The position numbers were made by a program, and so were the translations under genes. Below the pieces are notes generated by a model. That model was not told the origin of the DNA, did not search any database, and saw only the letters and a program-made list of their open reading frames with translations. A stretch of DNA of 64,000 nt from Prostheceraeus crozeri (Eukaryota > Platyhelminthes > Polycladida > Euryleptidae). The stretch spans positions 186,001 to 250,000 of the forward strand of contig CAJQUW010016142.1 in assembly GCA_907163375.1 (NCBI GenBank), in the 5' to 3' direction. Each line of letters begins with the position of its first letter. Positions within the stretch are counted from its first letter, which is position 1. This document shows positions 35,139 through 46,112 of this stretch, in pieces.

Positions 35139-36856
35139 AGCAAAAAGCAAGAAATGTCAAACGCCTTGTCTGAAAGTATGTCAATACAAGAACATGAACC
35201 TCAATATTGTGAACAGTCAAAGAGAAATGTTAATATGGTCAAAACGGAACAATCAACGGAACGCATTTTTAGTAACTGTCTGTTTTCTAGTTGCACCATT
35301 AACATTAATAACTGATACAGTGTCATTGTGTAACTTCTTTGAGCGTTATACTCTAATGTTAATATTTACTGAACAGGAATTATGACGGACGTGTCCGAAT
35401 ATTCATGATCCCTTGTCCAGTCGTACATGTATTTTAATCTGATGAATTACAAATTATAAAGCCTGTAATGACTTTTATCTGCAATATTGCCCGATAAATC
35501 ATAGATATCATGTCACAGGGTGGGTAATAATATGCATTGCATATGACTTTTAAGCTTGCAATAGTAATAAATATAGCATTTACGAAAATCGTAAACGTTA
35601 AATTTAAAGGAAGAACATCTAACTTATGAAGGTGCATGTGGTGAGTTTTCATAACGTTACATGATATTTTAAATCAGGCGTATTTGAATCAGCAAAATCT
35701 TCTATCAATCACTACCGGACGAGTATGCGACCAATATATTACATCGTTAGTTCCAGGTCTTTTTTAGTCAACAGTAAAATGAAGTCCGGGGCACAGTGAT
35801 CAGCACCGGTCCCCCACCACCAAAACCCAGTCTAGTATTAAGGACATCGTGAGACTTCCAACTTGATGAGCCGCAGACTGTTAAATTCAGTCGATAAGAG
35901 AAATAGTAGATATTTTGTCCAAATAAGTCCGCTTACTCTGAGTAAAATACATTTTGACCCGCCACAAGAAAAGCAGTTGACAAATCAAAGATTAAAGAAA
36001 AATTATTAATGGGACATCTTCAATTTTTCAGTTGAAGCCACCAGTCTTTTCAGAATATAATGATATGTGTGGTGTCTCACTCAGTCTGATGTTTCAGACG
36101 TGCATATTGAAGAAGAATCTATTACAATATAGATAACAAAAAATCAAAAAATAAGATAGAAAGTTTATTAAACAATCATTGTAAAGCGTTTTCAGGAGAA
36201 TGACGACCCCTGTGAAGCTAAATACCTGTGGCAACGAATATCCATCGCCTTTTTTTCGGGGCAATACAGCAAGTGTTCTTCAGAAGAGTGTCATTTTTAT
36301 TGTTATTTTTTTGCGAGAATTTTTTATTTTCAGGACTCCAGTTTGCACTTTAGCATCTGCGCATGCGATTTACAGATTTTTGATACAAATGAAATCTTTA
36401 AAGTTTTTCACACATCATAATTTTTCATGTAACTTCTACACCACTCTCATCAAAACCAGTGGTGATATCAAATTTCCTTTCTAAACAATTGCATGAAGTA
36501 AACAATTCTCACTCCACAAATGCGATTAACTATCTGGAGATGCACGTTGATGCTAACTTGTGCTAGATAAGTCACAAATCGAATATTTTTTCCATCAGTG
36601 AACTGTTCACTTTAGAGCAGGCTTTCTTGAAACCGCAGAGATGTTCAAGCCAGCAAGGGAGATCAATCCACATTTGCGCACCCTCGTAGCATAAATAGAA
36701 TGCATTGAAATATCAGTTTCTTTATTAAAGCATCGTAATACAATAAAATTTTAAGTTCGCAGTGATATCCCAATAGATTTCTACAAAATTCAATCTAAAT
36801 GTTCGGAAAAATTTCGAGGGTCCAATAATTGAAAATCTGCTCAAGGTGAAAACTTG

Positions 36857-36992
36857 AAATGGATTAGGTTTTGGAAAGTCCATTTCATATCTCATGGGCA
36901 TTTAGAACTATATTTTGCTGGCCGATGAGAATTCTAAATTCCATTTCAAATCACATTAATTACTCTGATATCGAACTGAAATGGCAGACTTC
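36857..36992 (+). repeat. Dispersed 130-bp repeat, copy 2 of 2
   Basis: Direct copy of 28014-28145, roughly 85% identical by eye. Copy 1 of this pair lies upstream of the first visible exon and copy 2 inside the large intron. Confidence 0.75.
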
Positions 36993-37371
36993 TGGTTTGT
37001 TCCTGACGATATAATCTGAAGCAGATTATTTCGCAAGCAAATTTTATTGTTCACGTTTTCTGGTTTAAGATCATCAAAAATTGAAATTTCTCTGTTTTAA
37101 GACAAGACTTTTTGATGCAGATGAAAGTATGAATTTCATTTTAGTACTTTTCATTTCATGTTATCTATCATGCATCCCATTCGACAGCTCAATATTGAAT
37201 TTGCATAATTTCCGATTTGTTTTATTTCTATGAATATCAGCATTAGGCTGAAACCCCGCTTAGTCGTATTGTAGATATCAGGACATCAATGCAATGGCAT
37301 GTTGAATGCTGGGAGGACTAATTAAGTGTTTCATAGATCAGTGGCAGGCTGCTCCCATTCACACGGGATTG

Positions 37372-37566
37372 TAATGGGAAGTCCCATTCCCACAGGCTTT
37401 TCAAAATTGTACGATTACATGTATTTCCCATAATTATACCCCTAAGCCGAATGTTTCTTTGACTAGCTTAGCTGACTCGAAGCCCTTAAGTAAGGGGACA
37501 TTCTATTCCACTGAAGGTGTACTATGTGCATCAATAATATGACTGCATAATGTCTTAGCATCTATT
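37372..37566 (+). repeat. Dispersed ~195-bp repeat, copy 2 of 2
   Basis: Direct, diverged copy of 31626-31822. It starts about 380 bp after the 36857-36992 repeat, while in the other locus the two are 3.5 kb apart, so they are probably separate families. Confidence 0.7.
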
Positions 37567-38100
37567 GAGAACCTTATATTTTAAATCTTGTTTTTCCACA
37601 TTTTCATTCTCTGCTACAACCATGAGAATTGTCTGTTGATTTCTAGTAAAGCTAGTTGCAGCCATTTCTAACAAAAGATTTCATTATTTGACTTGAGATC
37701 TGAGATTTATCTTCGTCATATTTTTTGCTTAGAATGTCATTCATTTGATGGTTTTCAGAAGTATTCATTGACTTTCATTACCTGATTGATAGTGGTGCTG
37801 AAGTCGAATGTTGTCTGAAAAGGTTCAAGAAATGAGCATTGAAACATAAAGTAAGTACATAGTAGGTAGAGTGTCGACTCAAGTATCAGCAAACAGTAAA
37901 AATTTTAATACCAAAAATTCAGCTTTTCGCGTAGATTACGCTCCTACGAACCAAAAAAATATTTAATCAATTTTATAGAAGCCAAAATTTTGCAAATTAT
38001 TCATGTGTTTGGAACGATCTAATCATGTTATATGCAACAATTCATTTCAAAAGCTGAAGTACATGATAACAATTAAATAAGGTACACATAGTAACTAGAC

Positions 38101-38750
38101 TCAAATTAATTTACATTTGAAAAAAGCACCATCATGGTTAACTTGCTTATTCAAAGTGGGGTTGAGTTTTTTTATGTACATGGCTTCCAAAATATTTAGG
38201 TCATAAGTGTTGGGAGCTTGAGATAGAATTTTGAAATTGTCAACTTTACAGCTGCAACTGCAATTTAACCTATGGTCAGAAATGGCGGACATTTTTTCCC
38301 GATGTTCTTTTATTCTTAAGTTTAAGTGTCTTGTAGTTCTAGCTATGTAGGTAGTGCGAGGGTCCACCTCACAAGCGAATTGGTAAATGACATTAGACCT
38401 AAGAACTTTGGGAGTATGATCTTTGTTGGAGAAACCACTTTTTAGTTTATTGCATGTGAAAACCCAACGGATAGGAGATTCTTTATCTATTCTACGGAAT
38501 AGTGATTGTAGTTTCTTTTTAAAATAAACCGATTGAATGCCAAAAAATGGAATTTTGACAGTATGGAGGTATTTGGATTCATCTTTTTCTTTTGGAGCAC
38601 AGAATCTTTTGTCCAGATACTGTTTGACCACTTTTTATATAAAGTACAACGGATATCCGTTGTTTTGAAAAATTTTGGTCAATTTCCCTATTTCATCATG
38701 GAAAGTTAGATCGTTCCTATCATTGTTTTCACCTCCTTTAGCTTAATATT
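38101..38750 (-). pseudogene. Penelope-like element, 3' end with GIY-YIG endonuclease
   Basis: Penelope-like retroelements encode a reverse transcriptase fused to a GIY-YIG nuclease that nicks target DNA. The intact frame 38101-38631 ends with the nuclease part: VIYQFACEV, TTYIARTTRHL with R-x-KEHRE, and a distal LEAMYIKKLNPTLN. Before it is a linker with the usual VFTCNKLKS. The same frame continues upstream past one TAA stop (about 38634) into HDEIGKL and IFQNNGYP, the tail of the reverse transcriptase. The second half of the GIY-YIG signature reads YIA instead of YIG. It is 5'-truncated and inactive. Confidence 0.8.
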
Positions 38751-39251
38751 CATGTGTTTATATACTAGCGTTTTGGTACCTCTATATAAGTAGTATGAAA
38801 ATCATTGGGTATCAATCTGAGTGGAAATTCACTAACAGGTGTCTTAATTCAAAGGAAATTGAGCTGATTGTCAAGGACATTTCATGAACCACATTATAAT
38901 ACAGGTCCTCATGGAAAAATTGAGATCTTATTGCGCTTCCTGGCCGAAATTTCAAATTTTTAATTTAATTTTCATCGGCAAGATTTTGTGATTCACTAAA
39001 TTTATGATTCATTTCTCGAATCCGAGTAATATCGCGAACCGATTTACATCTTTCAAGGATTATTATGATATTGTGATCTTTCAGTGGCACACAGTGTGAC
39101 ATGATCACGCTTAAGAAAATAATCTTAGCATATTATAGTTGTCACCATCGAATTGCTAATTCAATTACCTCTCGAAGGTTGTCATGAGTCCCAACTCGAG
39201 TTCATTTAATGAAATCGAAACTGCATACCATATATATGGTATGAGTCGACA

Positions 39252-39327
39252 GTTTGAGTCGACACTGTACTTACATATACTTACTATATATATAGTAAGT
39301 ATATGTAAGTACATTGTCGACTCAAAC
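39252..39327. repeat. 76-bp near-perfect palindrome
   Basis: The two 38-nt arms are complementary except for one base pair: GTTTGAGTCGAC at the left against GTCGACTCAAAC at the right, then GTACTTACATATACTTAC mirrored around TATATATA. There is no loop. It sits at the junction between two copies of the surrounding repeat, whose ends begin GTCGACTCAA. A second perfect palindrome, ATACCATATATATGGTAT, lies 15 bp to the left. Confidence 0.9.
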
Positions 39328-40290
39328 AAGTATCTGTATACAGTGAATTTTTTATATCAAAAGATTCAGTTTTTTTGCTGAGATTACTTTTCCGTGGTCC
39401 AAAATATTATTTGAGCAGTTTTGAAAAAGTCAAAATTTTGCAAATTTAAATACTACCAAGATGACTCCCCTACATAAGTAGTATGAAACAAGTTGGATAT
39501 CAAAAGGAATAAATATTTGCTAATAAGCATCCTAGCTAAGCGGAAATCAAGCTGATAATCAAGGAAATTTCATGAACCATATTATAATGGAAGTCTTCAT
39601 GAAAAAGTCGCGATGTTATTCGTGCTTTCTTGGCTGAAATTTGAAGTTTTTAATTCAATTTTTACCGGCATGATTTTATGATTCACTAAATTCATGTTTC
39701 ATTTCTTGAATCTGAATAGTGATGTGGACCCATTTGCATCTTTCAAAGTTAACTGAAGTCATTGTCTTTGATTGTGTGATTTTGCACTGCCAGGCGCAGG
39801 TTGCCTGTATGATCACGCTTAAGAAAATACTCTTGAGGTTGAGCATGAAAGTAATGGCAACCTACTTAATTGCTAATTTAGCAAGCATTAAATTTCCTAG
39901 GCTGTCATGACACTGAGAATCTGTAAAATAGCATCATCATTCCTTCTGCATTACAATCATGATCACTCAATTCCGTGGCAATCTCTTCAAAACTGCAAAA
40001 ATTTGCATATCTCACATTTGGTAGCAATTACCAGCTATGTCTTCCTCGAGTTCATTTAATAAAATCGGAAGTGTATACACAATGTGGATTTAATAAATGG
40101 GGAGTTACCACTCTACCTAACATACCTACTCTATGGTTGTCACCATCGAATTGCTTATTCAATAAGCATTACCTCTCCATAGTTGTCATGAGTCTGAACT
40201 CGAGTTCATTTAATGAAATCAAAGGTGTATTCACATTGGGGATTTAATTAATGCTGAGTTGCTACTCTACCTAATATACTTACTCTATGA

Positions 40291-41511
40291 TTGAAACTAT
40301 AAAATAAGATAACATCATCTATTGATCGTGATGCAAGGTGATATCAAGTAGTACTATCTATGGCGAACTACAAATTGCTTTGCAACCTACAGAGACCCTC
40401 TCATATCTCGTCAGAGATAGACTCCAGCTTTTAGTCGATAATTTTATGAAAATATGCATATTATGGAATTCTAGTTTTATTCGGCTTTTATCAGTTTTTT
40501 GTCGGTTTTTACTTGGTTTTCATTACTTACTGGCAAAAGCCAGTTTTAGCCGGCGAAAAACCAACCCTCTTTAGAAAATGCAGCAATTGATATTCATTTT
40601 TTAATTGAATCTTCAAGTTTTGCTTAGACAACTAATTGAGAAAATTATCATCACAATGCATTTAAATTGTCAACATTATGTAAGATGAGTAGATTGTGAC
40701 AAGAACTGTTGTGATTGGCTATCAGGTGGTCGAAAAGGCCCATGACACTTATTATGATAGATTTTCAGTGGTATGTAACACCACGTGATAAATGTATGTA
40801 CGTGTACAGGTAAATCTAAATATATCTAGCGGTTTCACGTGGTATGTTTCATGCGAATTTGTTCTCTGAAAGCTTCTCTGCCCAAACCAACATCACGGAA
40901 TCACCATGTTGTTTTACGAGGGTACAGGTGAACACCGACGGAGCATTCCATGAAGTCAAATCACGATGGTAATAGCAAACCAAACGTGGTGTTCGATTTA
41001 ATTCTGCGAAAATGAAACTTATTTTAGAATTTGCAAATTGAAGTAGTTTTCCGGATATTTAAACTGATTGTTCAGGACTTAATCTCCCTCCAGACGGTAA
41101 AGCAATCCAAGAAATGACAACAAAAAGGTCACATGCCATGCGATAAACAGCAACGAAATTCATTTGCAAACAAATTTTTAAGACATGTTTAGGAATATGT
41201 ACGGAGTTTATCTTTCCCAATGCGATAAACGATCATAATTCGCAGTCAAATAAATGAGATTAAAAGAAGATGAAGTATTCATGAAAATAATTCAAGAAAT
41301 TATAGAGGAATCATGTCTACCGCAGTCAGATTGATGGGCTTTGGTGTGAAAATCTGATAATTCATGAATCGTAAGAATCAGACCTCATGATTTCATTGAA
41401 ACACGGACATGGGTTCGCATTTTCTATGCAAGAATAGCCCAACGGTTGGAGGTCAGTTATAGATGTCAACTAAAATATTTTATTTTGGTTGTGATAGCTA
41501 ATAATCTGGGG
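40291..41511. other. Intron; no gene recognised
   Basis: AT-rich intronic DNA with no repeat or exon I can support. Confidence 0.5.
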
Positions 41512-41622
41512 CTACCGCACAGAAACAGTGTTGGATATAGAGTTGTTAGTGACAATGCAAATTTCAACGGGTGAGTGATACTGTTGTTGATTTGTTAGCC
41601 TAACAGTGTTTCTGTGCGGTCG
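41512..41622 (+). mobile_element. Small MITE, copy 2
   Basis: The termini ACCGCACAGAAACAGTGTT (41514-41532) and AACAGTGTTTCTGTGCGGT (41602-41620) are inverted copies with one mismatch. The whole 110 bp matches 15271-15372 in opposite orientation. Non-coding. Confidence 0.85.
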
Positions 41623-41658
41623 CCTTTTATTAGATCACTTGAACATTTATGTAGCTAG

Positions 41659-42344
41659 CAGTGGCGGATCCAGAGGGAATGTAGGAATGTATCTACTTGA
41701 GAATTGGAACTTTATGGTCATGTGCTCTAGATCTCCTTCGAATTTTCTACATGCTAAACTTATTTCCTTTTCATATGATTATTGAAATTGAAAGCTGCTT
41801 GGGCCTTCCACATCAGTCTACAAACGGTGTTATGCTTCCTATTTTTTGATCATGTGCATGTACAGGAAGTCATCATAAATAGCATCTCAGCACACGCTCA
41901 TTTAGATAACATGTTTATAATAGCTTTTTGAGCCCCAAAGCCAAATCTGCTACACTGCTCCAACTGCCCATGACGTGCAGTGTACGCACGTCATTCACTC
42001 ATAGCTGCAACTCCCCTAATACTGAATTAACAATGGGAACATAATACAGCGACGTGCAGTGCACGTCATGGAATGGGTAGTTGGGGCAGTGTTGCCAGCC
42101 GCTAATCGAATACTTGCGGAAGTGCTCAAGAGGGCAATATCGTAATAAATATATTTGTTCAGCGAAAGATGAAATGAAGGATTCTATACAACATTTCATA
42201 ATGTAGCATTTCATAAACTATTATGTTGTTCTGCTTTTGGTAATACGAAAGTTCTACTGCAAGAAAACTGATATATTGATGTACAACCATAGGCCTACAA
42301 ATATGAACATCACCTCCCACCGGAAATTTCTAGATCCGCCACTG
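41659..42344. mobile_element. hAT-like non-autonomous element (686 bp)
   Basis: The termini CAGTGGCGGATCCAGA and TCTAGATCCGCCACTG are inverted repeats of the classic hAT form. Flanks GTAGCTAG (41651-41658) and GTAACTAG (42345-42352) are an 8-bp target duplication with one change. It encloses another inverted-repeat structure at about 41950-42093 and no transposase. Confidence 0.85.
41950..42093. mobile_element. Nested inverted-repeat element
   Basis: The left arm (CACTGCTCCAACTGCCCATG, GACGTGCAGTG) and right arm (CACTGCACGTC, TGGGTAGTTGGGGCAGTG) mirror each other inside the hAT-like element. It probably inserted later and is about 144 bp. The short arms leave the family open. Confidence 0.6.
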
Positions 42345-42352
42345 GTAACTAG

Positions 42353-43043
42353 TTGATTATTTTTTTTGTTCAGCACTCTCCTCTAAAGTTGTTTACTTTT
42401 CCATATTTTAAAGGTGTTCATAATTTCTATATAGCTTTATTACCTCAGAGTTCAAGCGGGTGTGATTTATTTGAGATTCATATACAAGAATTCTCACACG
42501 CATACAGAATTCGTAATGGGAATATACGATAGACAATAACTGCGTCTGTCTCGCCACCTGTCTCAGAAAAAGCAATCGCTGAAGAATATGGGAGTGAAAT
42601 GGTAAACAGGAGATCGAATCGCTCTCTTATCTTTTGCAGTCTGATTCCGTTTTGATATGAATGACAGATGCTTATCCCTGACTCACAAGTTAGTTGGGCA
42701 ATCATATGAGATCAAATTTCATGTAAGTGATATTGTGAACTTAGGATCAAAGGCAACAACTATGAACCTTATCTCAAACTATATGAATAATTACTTCAAC
42801 TCTCTTTTTGTGAAAGGGCTTGTCCTGTCAGTCTTTCTTCGCTCAGTCCCTCGATCCTTCACTGTAGAGTTATATCTGCTATAGGAACAGACACTCAAGG
42901 GGCAGTCATAGAACTCTGACCTTTCGCTTTGCTTGATAGAATGGAACAGCTGTTTGTTGATTATAAATTTCAGTTGCTCGGTCAGACACCGATCTAGGAA
43001 ATGTTGCTACCTCGCTAGATCTTGAGAAGAATCAAAGGTACTT
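42353..43043. other. Intron; no gene recognised
   Basis: AT-rich, with overlapping short frames on both strands at 42478-42884 and no domain. Confidence 0.5.
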
Positions 43044-43649
43044 ATGGGTCATCTCCCCCCCACGTTTTCAAATTTATCTAAAATCCGTAGAAATGAATCA
43101 ATCATCACAAAACTTCAGAGACACGTATTTTAGTATATTTTCTACCCACATGCAAAAATTTAAATCAATCAAACAAGTGCTTTTTTGCAGTAGAGACGAT
43201 AACATGAGGTGTAGCGATGTCAGCAGCGTAATCTGACTTCACCTGACCTCATCGTCTGAACAAATATCACAACTTCTTTTCTCGACAACTCGTGAAGTGA
43301 TGATGACCAGCCCACATCCTCAACATCAACATTTGTAATTTGAAAAAGGTGTGGCGAGGTAGTTGTCGTGCGAAGATTTCAAATAGCAGTAGATGACACG
43401 AAGACGGAAAGAGAACAATGCACACACGAGTAACAATAATGCTTGGAACAGACAAAGTCAGATTACGCTGCTGACATCGCTACACTTCACGTTATCGTCT
43501 CTGCTGCGAAAAGTACTTGTCCGATTTATCTAAATTTTTTTCATGTGGGTAGAAAATATACTCAAATACGTGTCTCTGAAGTTTTGTGACGATTGATTCA
43601 TTTCTACAGATTTTAGACAAATTTGAAAACGTGGGGGGAGATAACCCAT
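43044..43649. mobile_element. Long inverted-repeat (fold-back) element (606 bp)
   Basis: Arms of roughly 190-200 bp (43044-43240 and about 43450-43649) are inverted copies at roughly 90% identity by eye. Mirrored words are CCCCCACGTTTTCAAATTT, GAAATGAATCAATC, AACTTCAGAGACACGTATTT, ATTTTCTACCCACATG, GAGACGATAAC and TGTCAGCAGCGTAATCTGAC. The loop is short and non-coding. The high arm identity suggests a young insertion or arm homogenisation. Confidence 0.9.
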
Positions 43650-45600
43650 TAAAACCGAATCAACTTTGTGCAACATACCATAGATATATATTGTCAGCAC
43701 TTTCATCAAAATAGCTTTGGATTCATAGAGAAATGACCATGTAGGTTCTTGTCAGTTATTATTATAGTGTCGGAATTCTGTTGGCTTAAAACTTAACTGG
43801 AAATGTTTATGCATGCAGCCGGATAGAACGGAGATATCTGAGTAGGGAGAAGAACGTCAGTCGAAGATTTGTTAGTGGCTAGCTTAAACAGAAAACACAA
43901 ATAACCCAGTGCCTTCATGGTGGTCACTGATCACATTCAGCAACGAGCTAAATCTCAATGAACATTATCAAGTAACGTGCAGCTTTATTGCTGAAAGTTT
44001 TAAGTGCCGTCATCAGAATGCATCGGCCTGACTTCCTACTGGATTTGTTCCTCCTAACAAGGTCAATGCATATTTCGTCACCATTCATTAAGTGACAGTT
44101 ACCGCACCTTCGGTCTCGACGAAGCCTGGAGAACGATGACTGCCTTTTTGCTTAACGGCGTGGCGGAGACGAATTGCACGGTTTCAGCACGTTGTCATAC
44201 ACAATGCATGAATCAACCATTTAGAAAATTGAGTACTGATGGCGCTATAATCTATTCATCTTATCATTACTGTCATTCAATATGAAACAGAATTACCCGA
44301 TTGAGGGCTAAGTTAGCGTTTTTATTGTGTATTCCTTCATGAAATGACGCCATTTCAACTAGAATAAGTGTCACAATAGAACTTTTTGGACAATATCGGT
44401 CATAAAAATTGACAAGAAGACCTCTAGAATAGAAGATGAGCTTCATGTAATACAGAATAGTGGCAGTTTATTTCTGTGATATTGGTAGATACTACGCTAA
44501 TGAAATGGCACAATCTGCTGAATTGCTATCCAATGCGATTCTTTTTCGGAGCATCAGAGAATATCTCGGATGACAAACGCCAGAACAGTAAACATGCAAG
44601 AAAATTGACTCCTTCTCGCTTGAAGAGCAGACTTTTTTTATTAAACCAAACATTTTCGGACACAGTCTTGCTTTGAAAGAAGCTACTCATCTACCGCGCT
44701 TCGTTCGTGGATGTTTGGATATTAGTAAACTTTATATCGACCACTTTGTCTTGTTCATGGCTTTTCTGCTTATATGCCAAATAATCACAAAAATCCGTGT
44801 TTCATGTGCTTCCTTCCCTCGTTTTTGGATTCTGACACAGATAACGGATAGAGCTCTCTCAGAAATGTCATTTACATCCAAGAATACGGCTTTCTATGAT
44901 GTGAGAAATCAATATTTAATAAAGTAGCGAAAAATTCTGAATATTTTCTTTTTTTGTCATCATCATCTAGACTACATTTCAGCGATTGGGAAATTTCACA
45001 ATCTGATACACGAATTAGGTAAAATGCCATCTGAGACAGTAATTCAATACAAATGACTATTCCGCATTTAATTTTGAAGAATAAATCACTTTTCTTTCAG
45101 TTGCAATCTTGACATTCATTACCTTTGAAACTATAAATAACAATCTGCACAGATCATTTAATAATTCAGTTTCTTGGGAAATCAATTGAAACTGCATTAA
45201 TCTCTTGTTTATACTCAAATTGAATTGCTGTCTTTTGTGATAGAAGAAATCATCGCAACATGACGATAGGCAATGACCATGTGAAAGAGAAACTTACAAC
45301 TTAAACTTAAATGAGAATGTAATTCATCAAAGTAACTCACGTCTTATTACAAGCAATTTTATTTCAAATAATGACAACATTTGACACTCAATTTGGCATG
45401 CATTAATTGATTGCAAGCGTAATTGACAATGGTATTAGATGGAGATGTGAAAAGCTGAGTGGCGTCGAGCATGATGGCTTGCGGTTTGGTGCGGCTAATT
45501 TTGCCTCTGATTTGCAGATCACTTGCCTTGAAGTCTCATGTGGTATTCCTTCATTGCTGCCGGTTTGAAACTGCATTAATTAGCGAGATAATACTGCATA
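43650..45600. other. Intron; no gene recognised
   Basis: AT-rich. Frames 44476-44676 and 44673-44927 show nothing recognisable. The part from about 45460 may hold the decayed beginning of the next feature. Confidence 0.45.
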
Positions 45601-45601
45601 G

Positions 45602-46110
45602 CATACACGAGACACTGAAGCTGAACTTCTCCGGGAAGCATGTAAAGAAGTCGTTGTAGAGCCTGAATTAATTCCAGTGGAAGGAGGTTCTTTTATCCAA
45701 TCCGAAAACTGTGAAGGAAGGGCAAAACTTGACATATCAGCAAGGGTATCGTGGGGAAGAATGCAGAAAACATTTTTTGATGTCAGAGTAACAAATCCTA
45801 ATTCAACAACATATCAAAATAAAAGTTGAAATCAAGTGTTCAAACAACACGAGGAAGAAAAGAAAACTAAATACGAAGATCGAATCTTGCAAATTGAAAA
45901 AGTTCATTTGTGCCACTTATCTTCACTACAGCTGGAAGTACCGGACCAATGGCAACTTTTTTACATAAAAGATTGGATCACCTCCTCTCCCAAAAATTTC
46001 ATGAAAACTGCTGTGACATCATGGGCCACATTCGCCGAGAGATAGACTTCTCTCTGATAAAGAGTGTGTTGATATCTCTTAGAGGTTATAGGGGAAACGG
46101 CGTGACTTAA
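45602..46110 (+). pseudogene. Decayed retroelement endonuclease-like domain
   Basis: Three successive frames read as one domain: 45602-45829 (RDTEAELLREACKEVVVEPE, then AKLDISARVSWG and TFFDVRVTNPN, stop at 45827), 45836-45905 (KQHEEEKKTKYEDRILQIEK) and 45910-46110 (PLIFTTAGSTGP, FSLIKSVLISLRGYRG). I recall this arrangement from repeat-derived proteins of many aquatic invertebrates. EP, LDI and FDVRV in this order resemble the restriction-like endonuclease region of R2-type non-LTR retrotransposons (EP..PDI..DV). That assignment is inference. Clearly broken. Confidence 0.5.
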
Positions 46111-46112
46111 CT

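Larger units (their letters stand above)
33566..35533 (+). mobile_element. Crypton-like tyrosine-recombinase element B
   Basis: About 2.0 kb with the same plan as element A. A 123-bp hairpin (33566-33688) is followed by one arm of a perfect 12-bp inverted pair, ATATTATTACCC at 33679-33690, with GGGTAATAATAT at 35522-35533. Subterminal GCAATATTGCCC words occur at 33696, 33736 and 33758 and at 35481. The recombinase gene between them is broken. The sequence CTGCAATATTGCCCG followed by AGATATCATG is a direct repeat at both sides (from 33756 and 35479). Confidence 0.65.
35534..37849. other. Intron; no gene, two repeat copies
   Basis: Holds dispersed-repeat copies at 36857-36992 and 37372-37566 (listed separately). 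Frames at 36200-36484 and elsewhere show nothing recognisable. Confidence 0.5.
37850..40290 (+). repeat. Complex repeat array interrupted by a Penelope-like fragment
   Basis: About 38765-39180 and 39470-39900 are diverged direct copies (shared: AGTAGTATGAAA, TTTCATGAACCA, TATTATAAT, TTTATGATTCA, ATGATCACGCTTAAGAAAAT). 37855-38010 and 39300-39460 are another direct pair (GTCGACTCAA.., CAAAATTTTGCAAAT). A third word set, GTTGTCACCATCGAATTGC and CTCGAGTTCATTTAAT, recurs at about 39140-39215, 40048-40150 and 40195-40215. The pattern is two or more copies of one long repeat, one of them split by the Penelope fragment. Confidence 0.7.
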
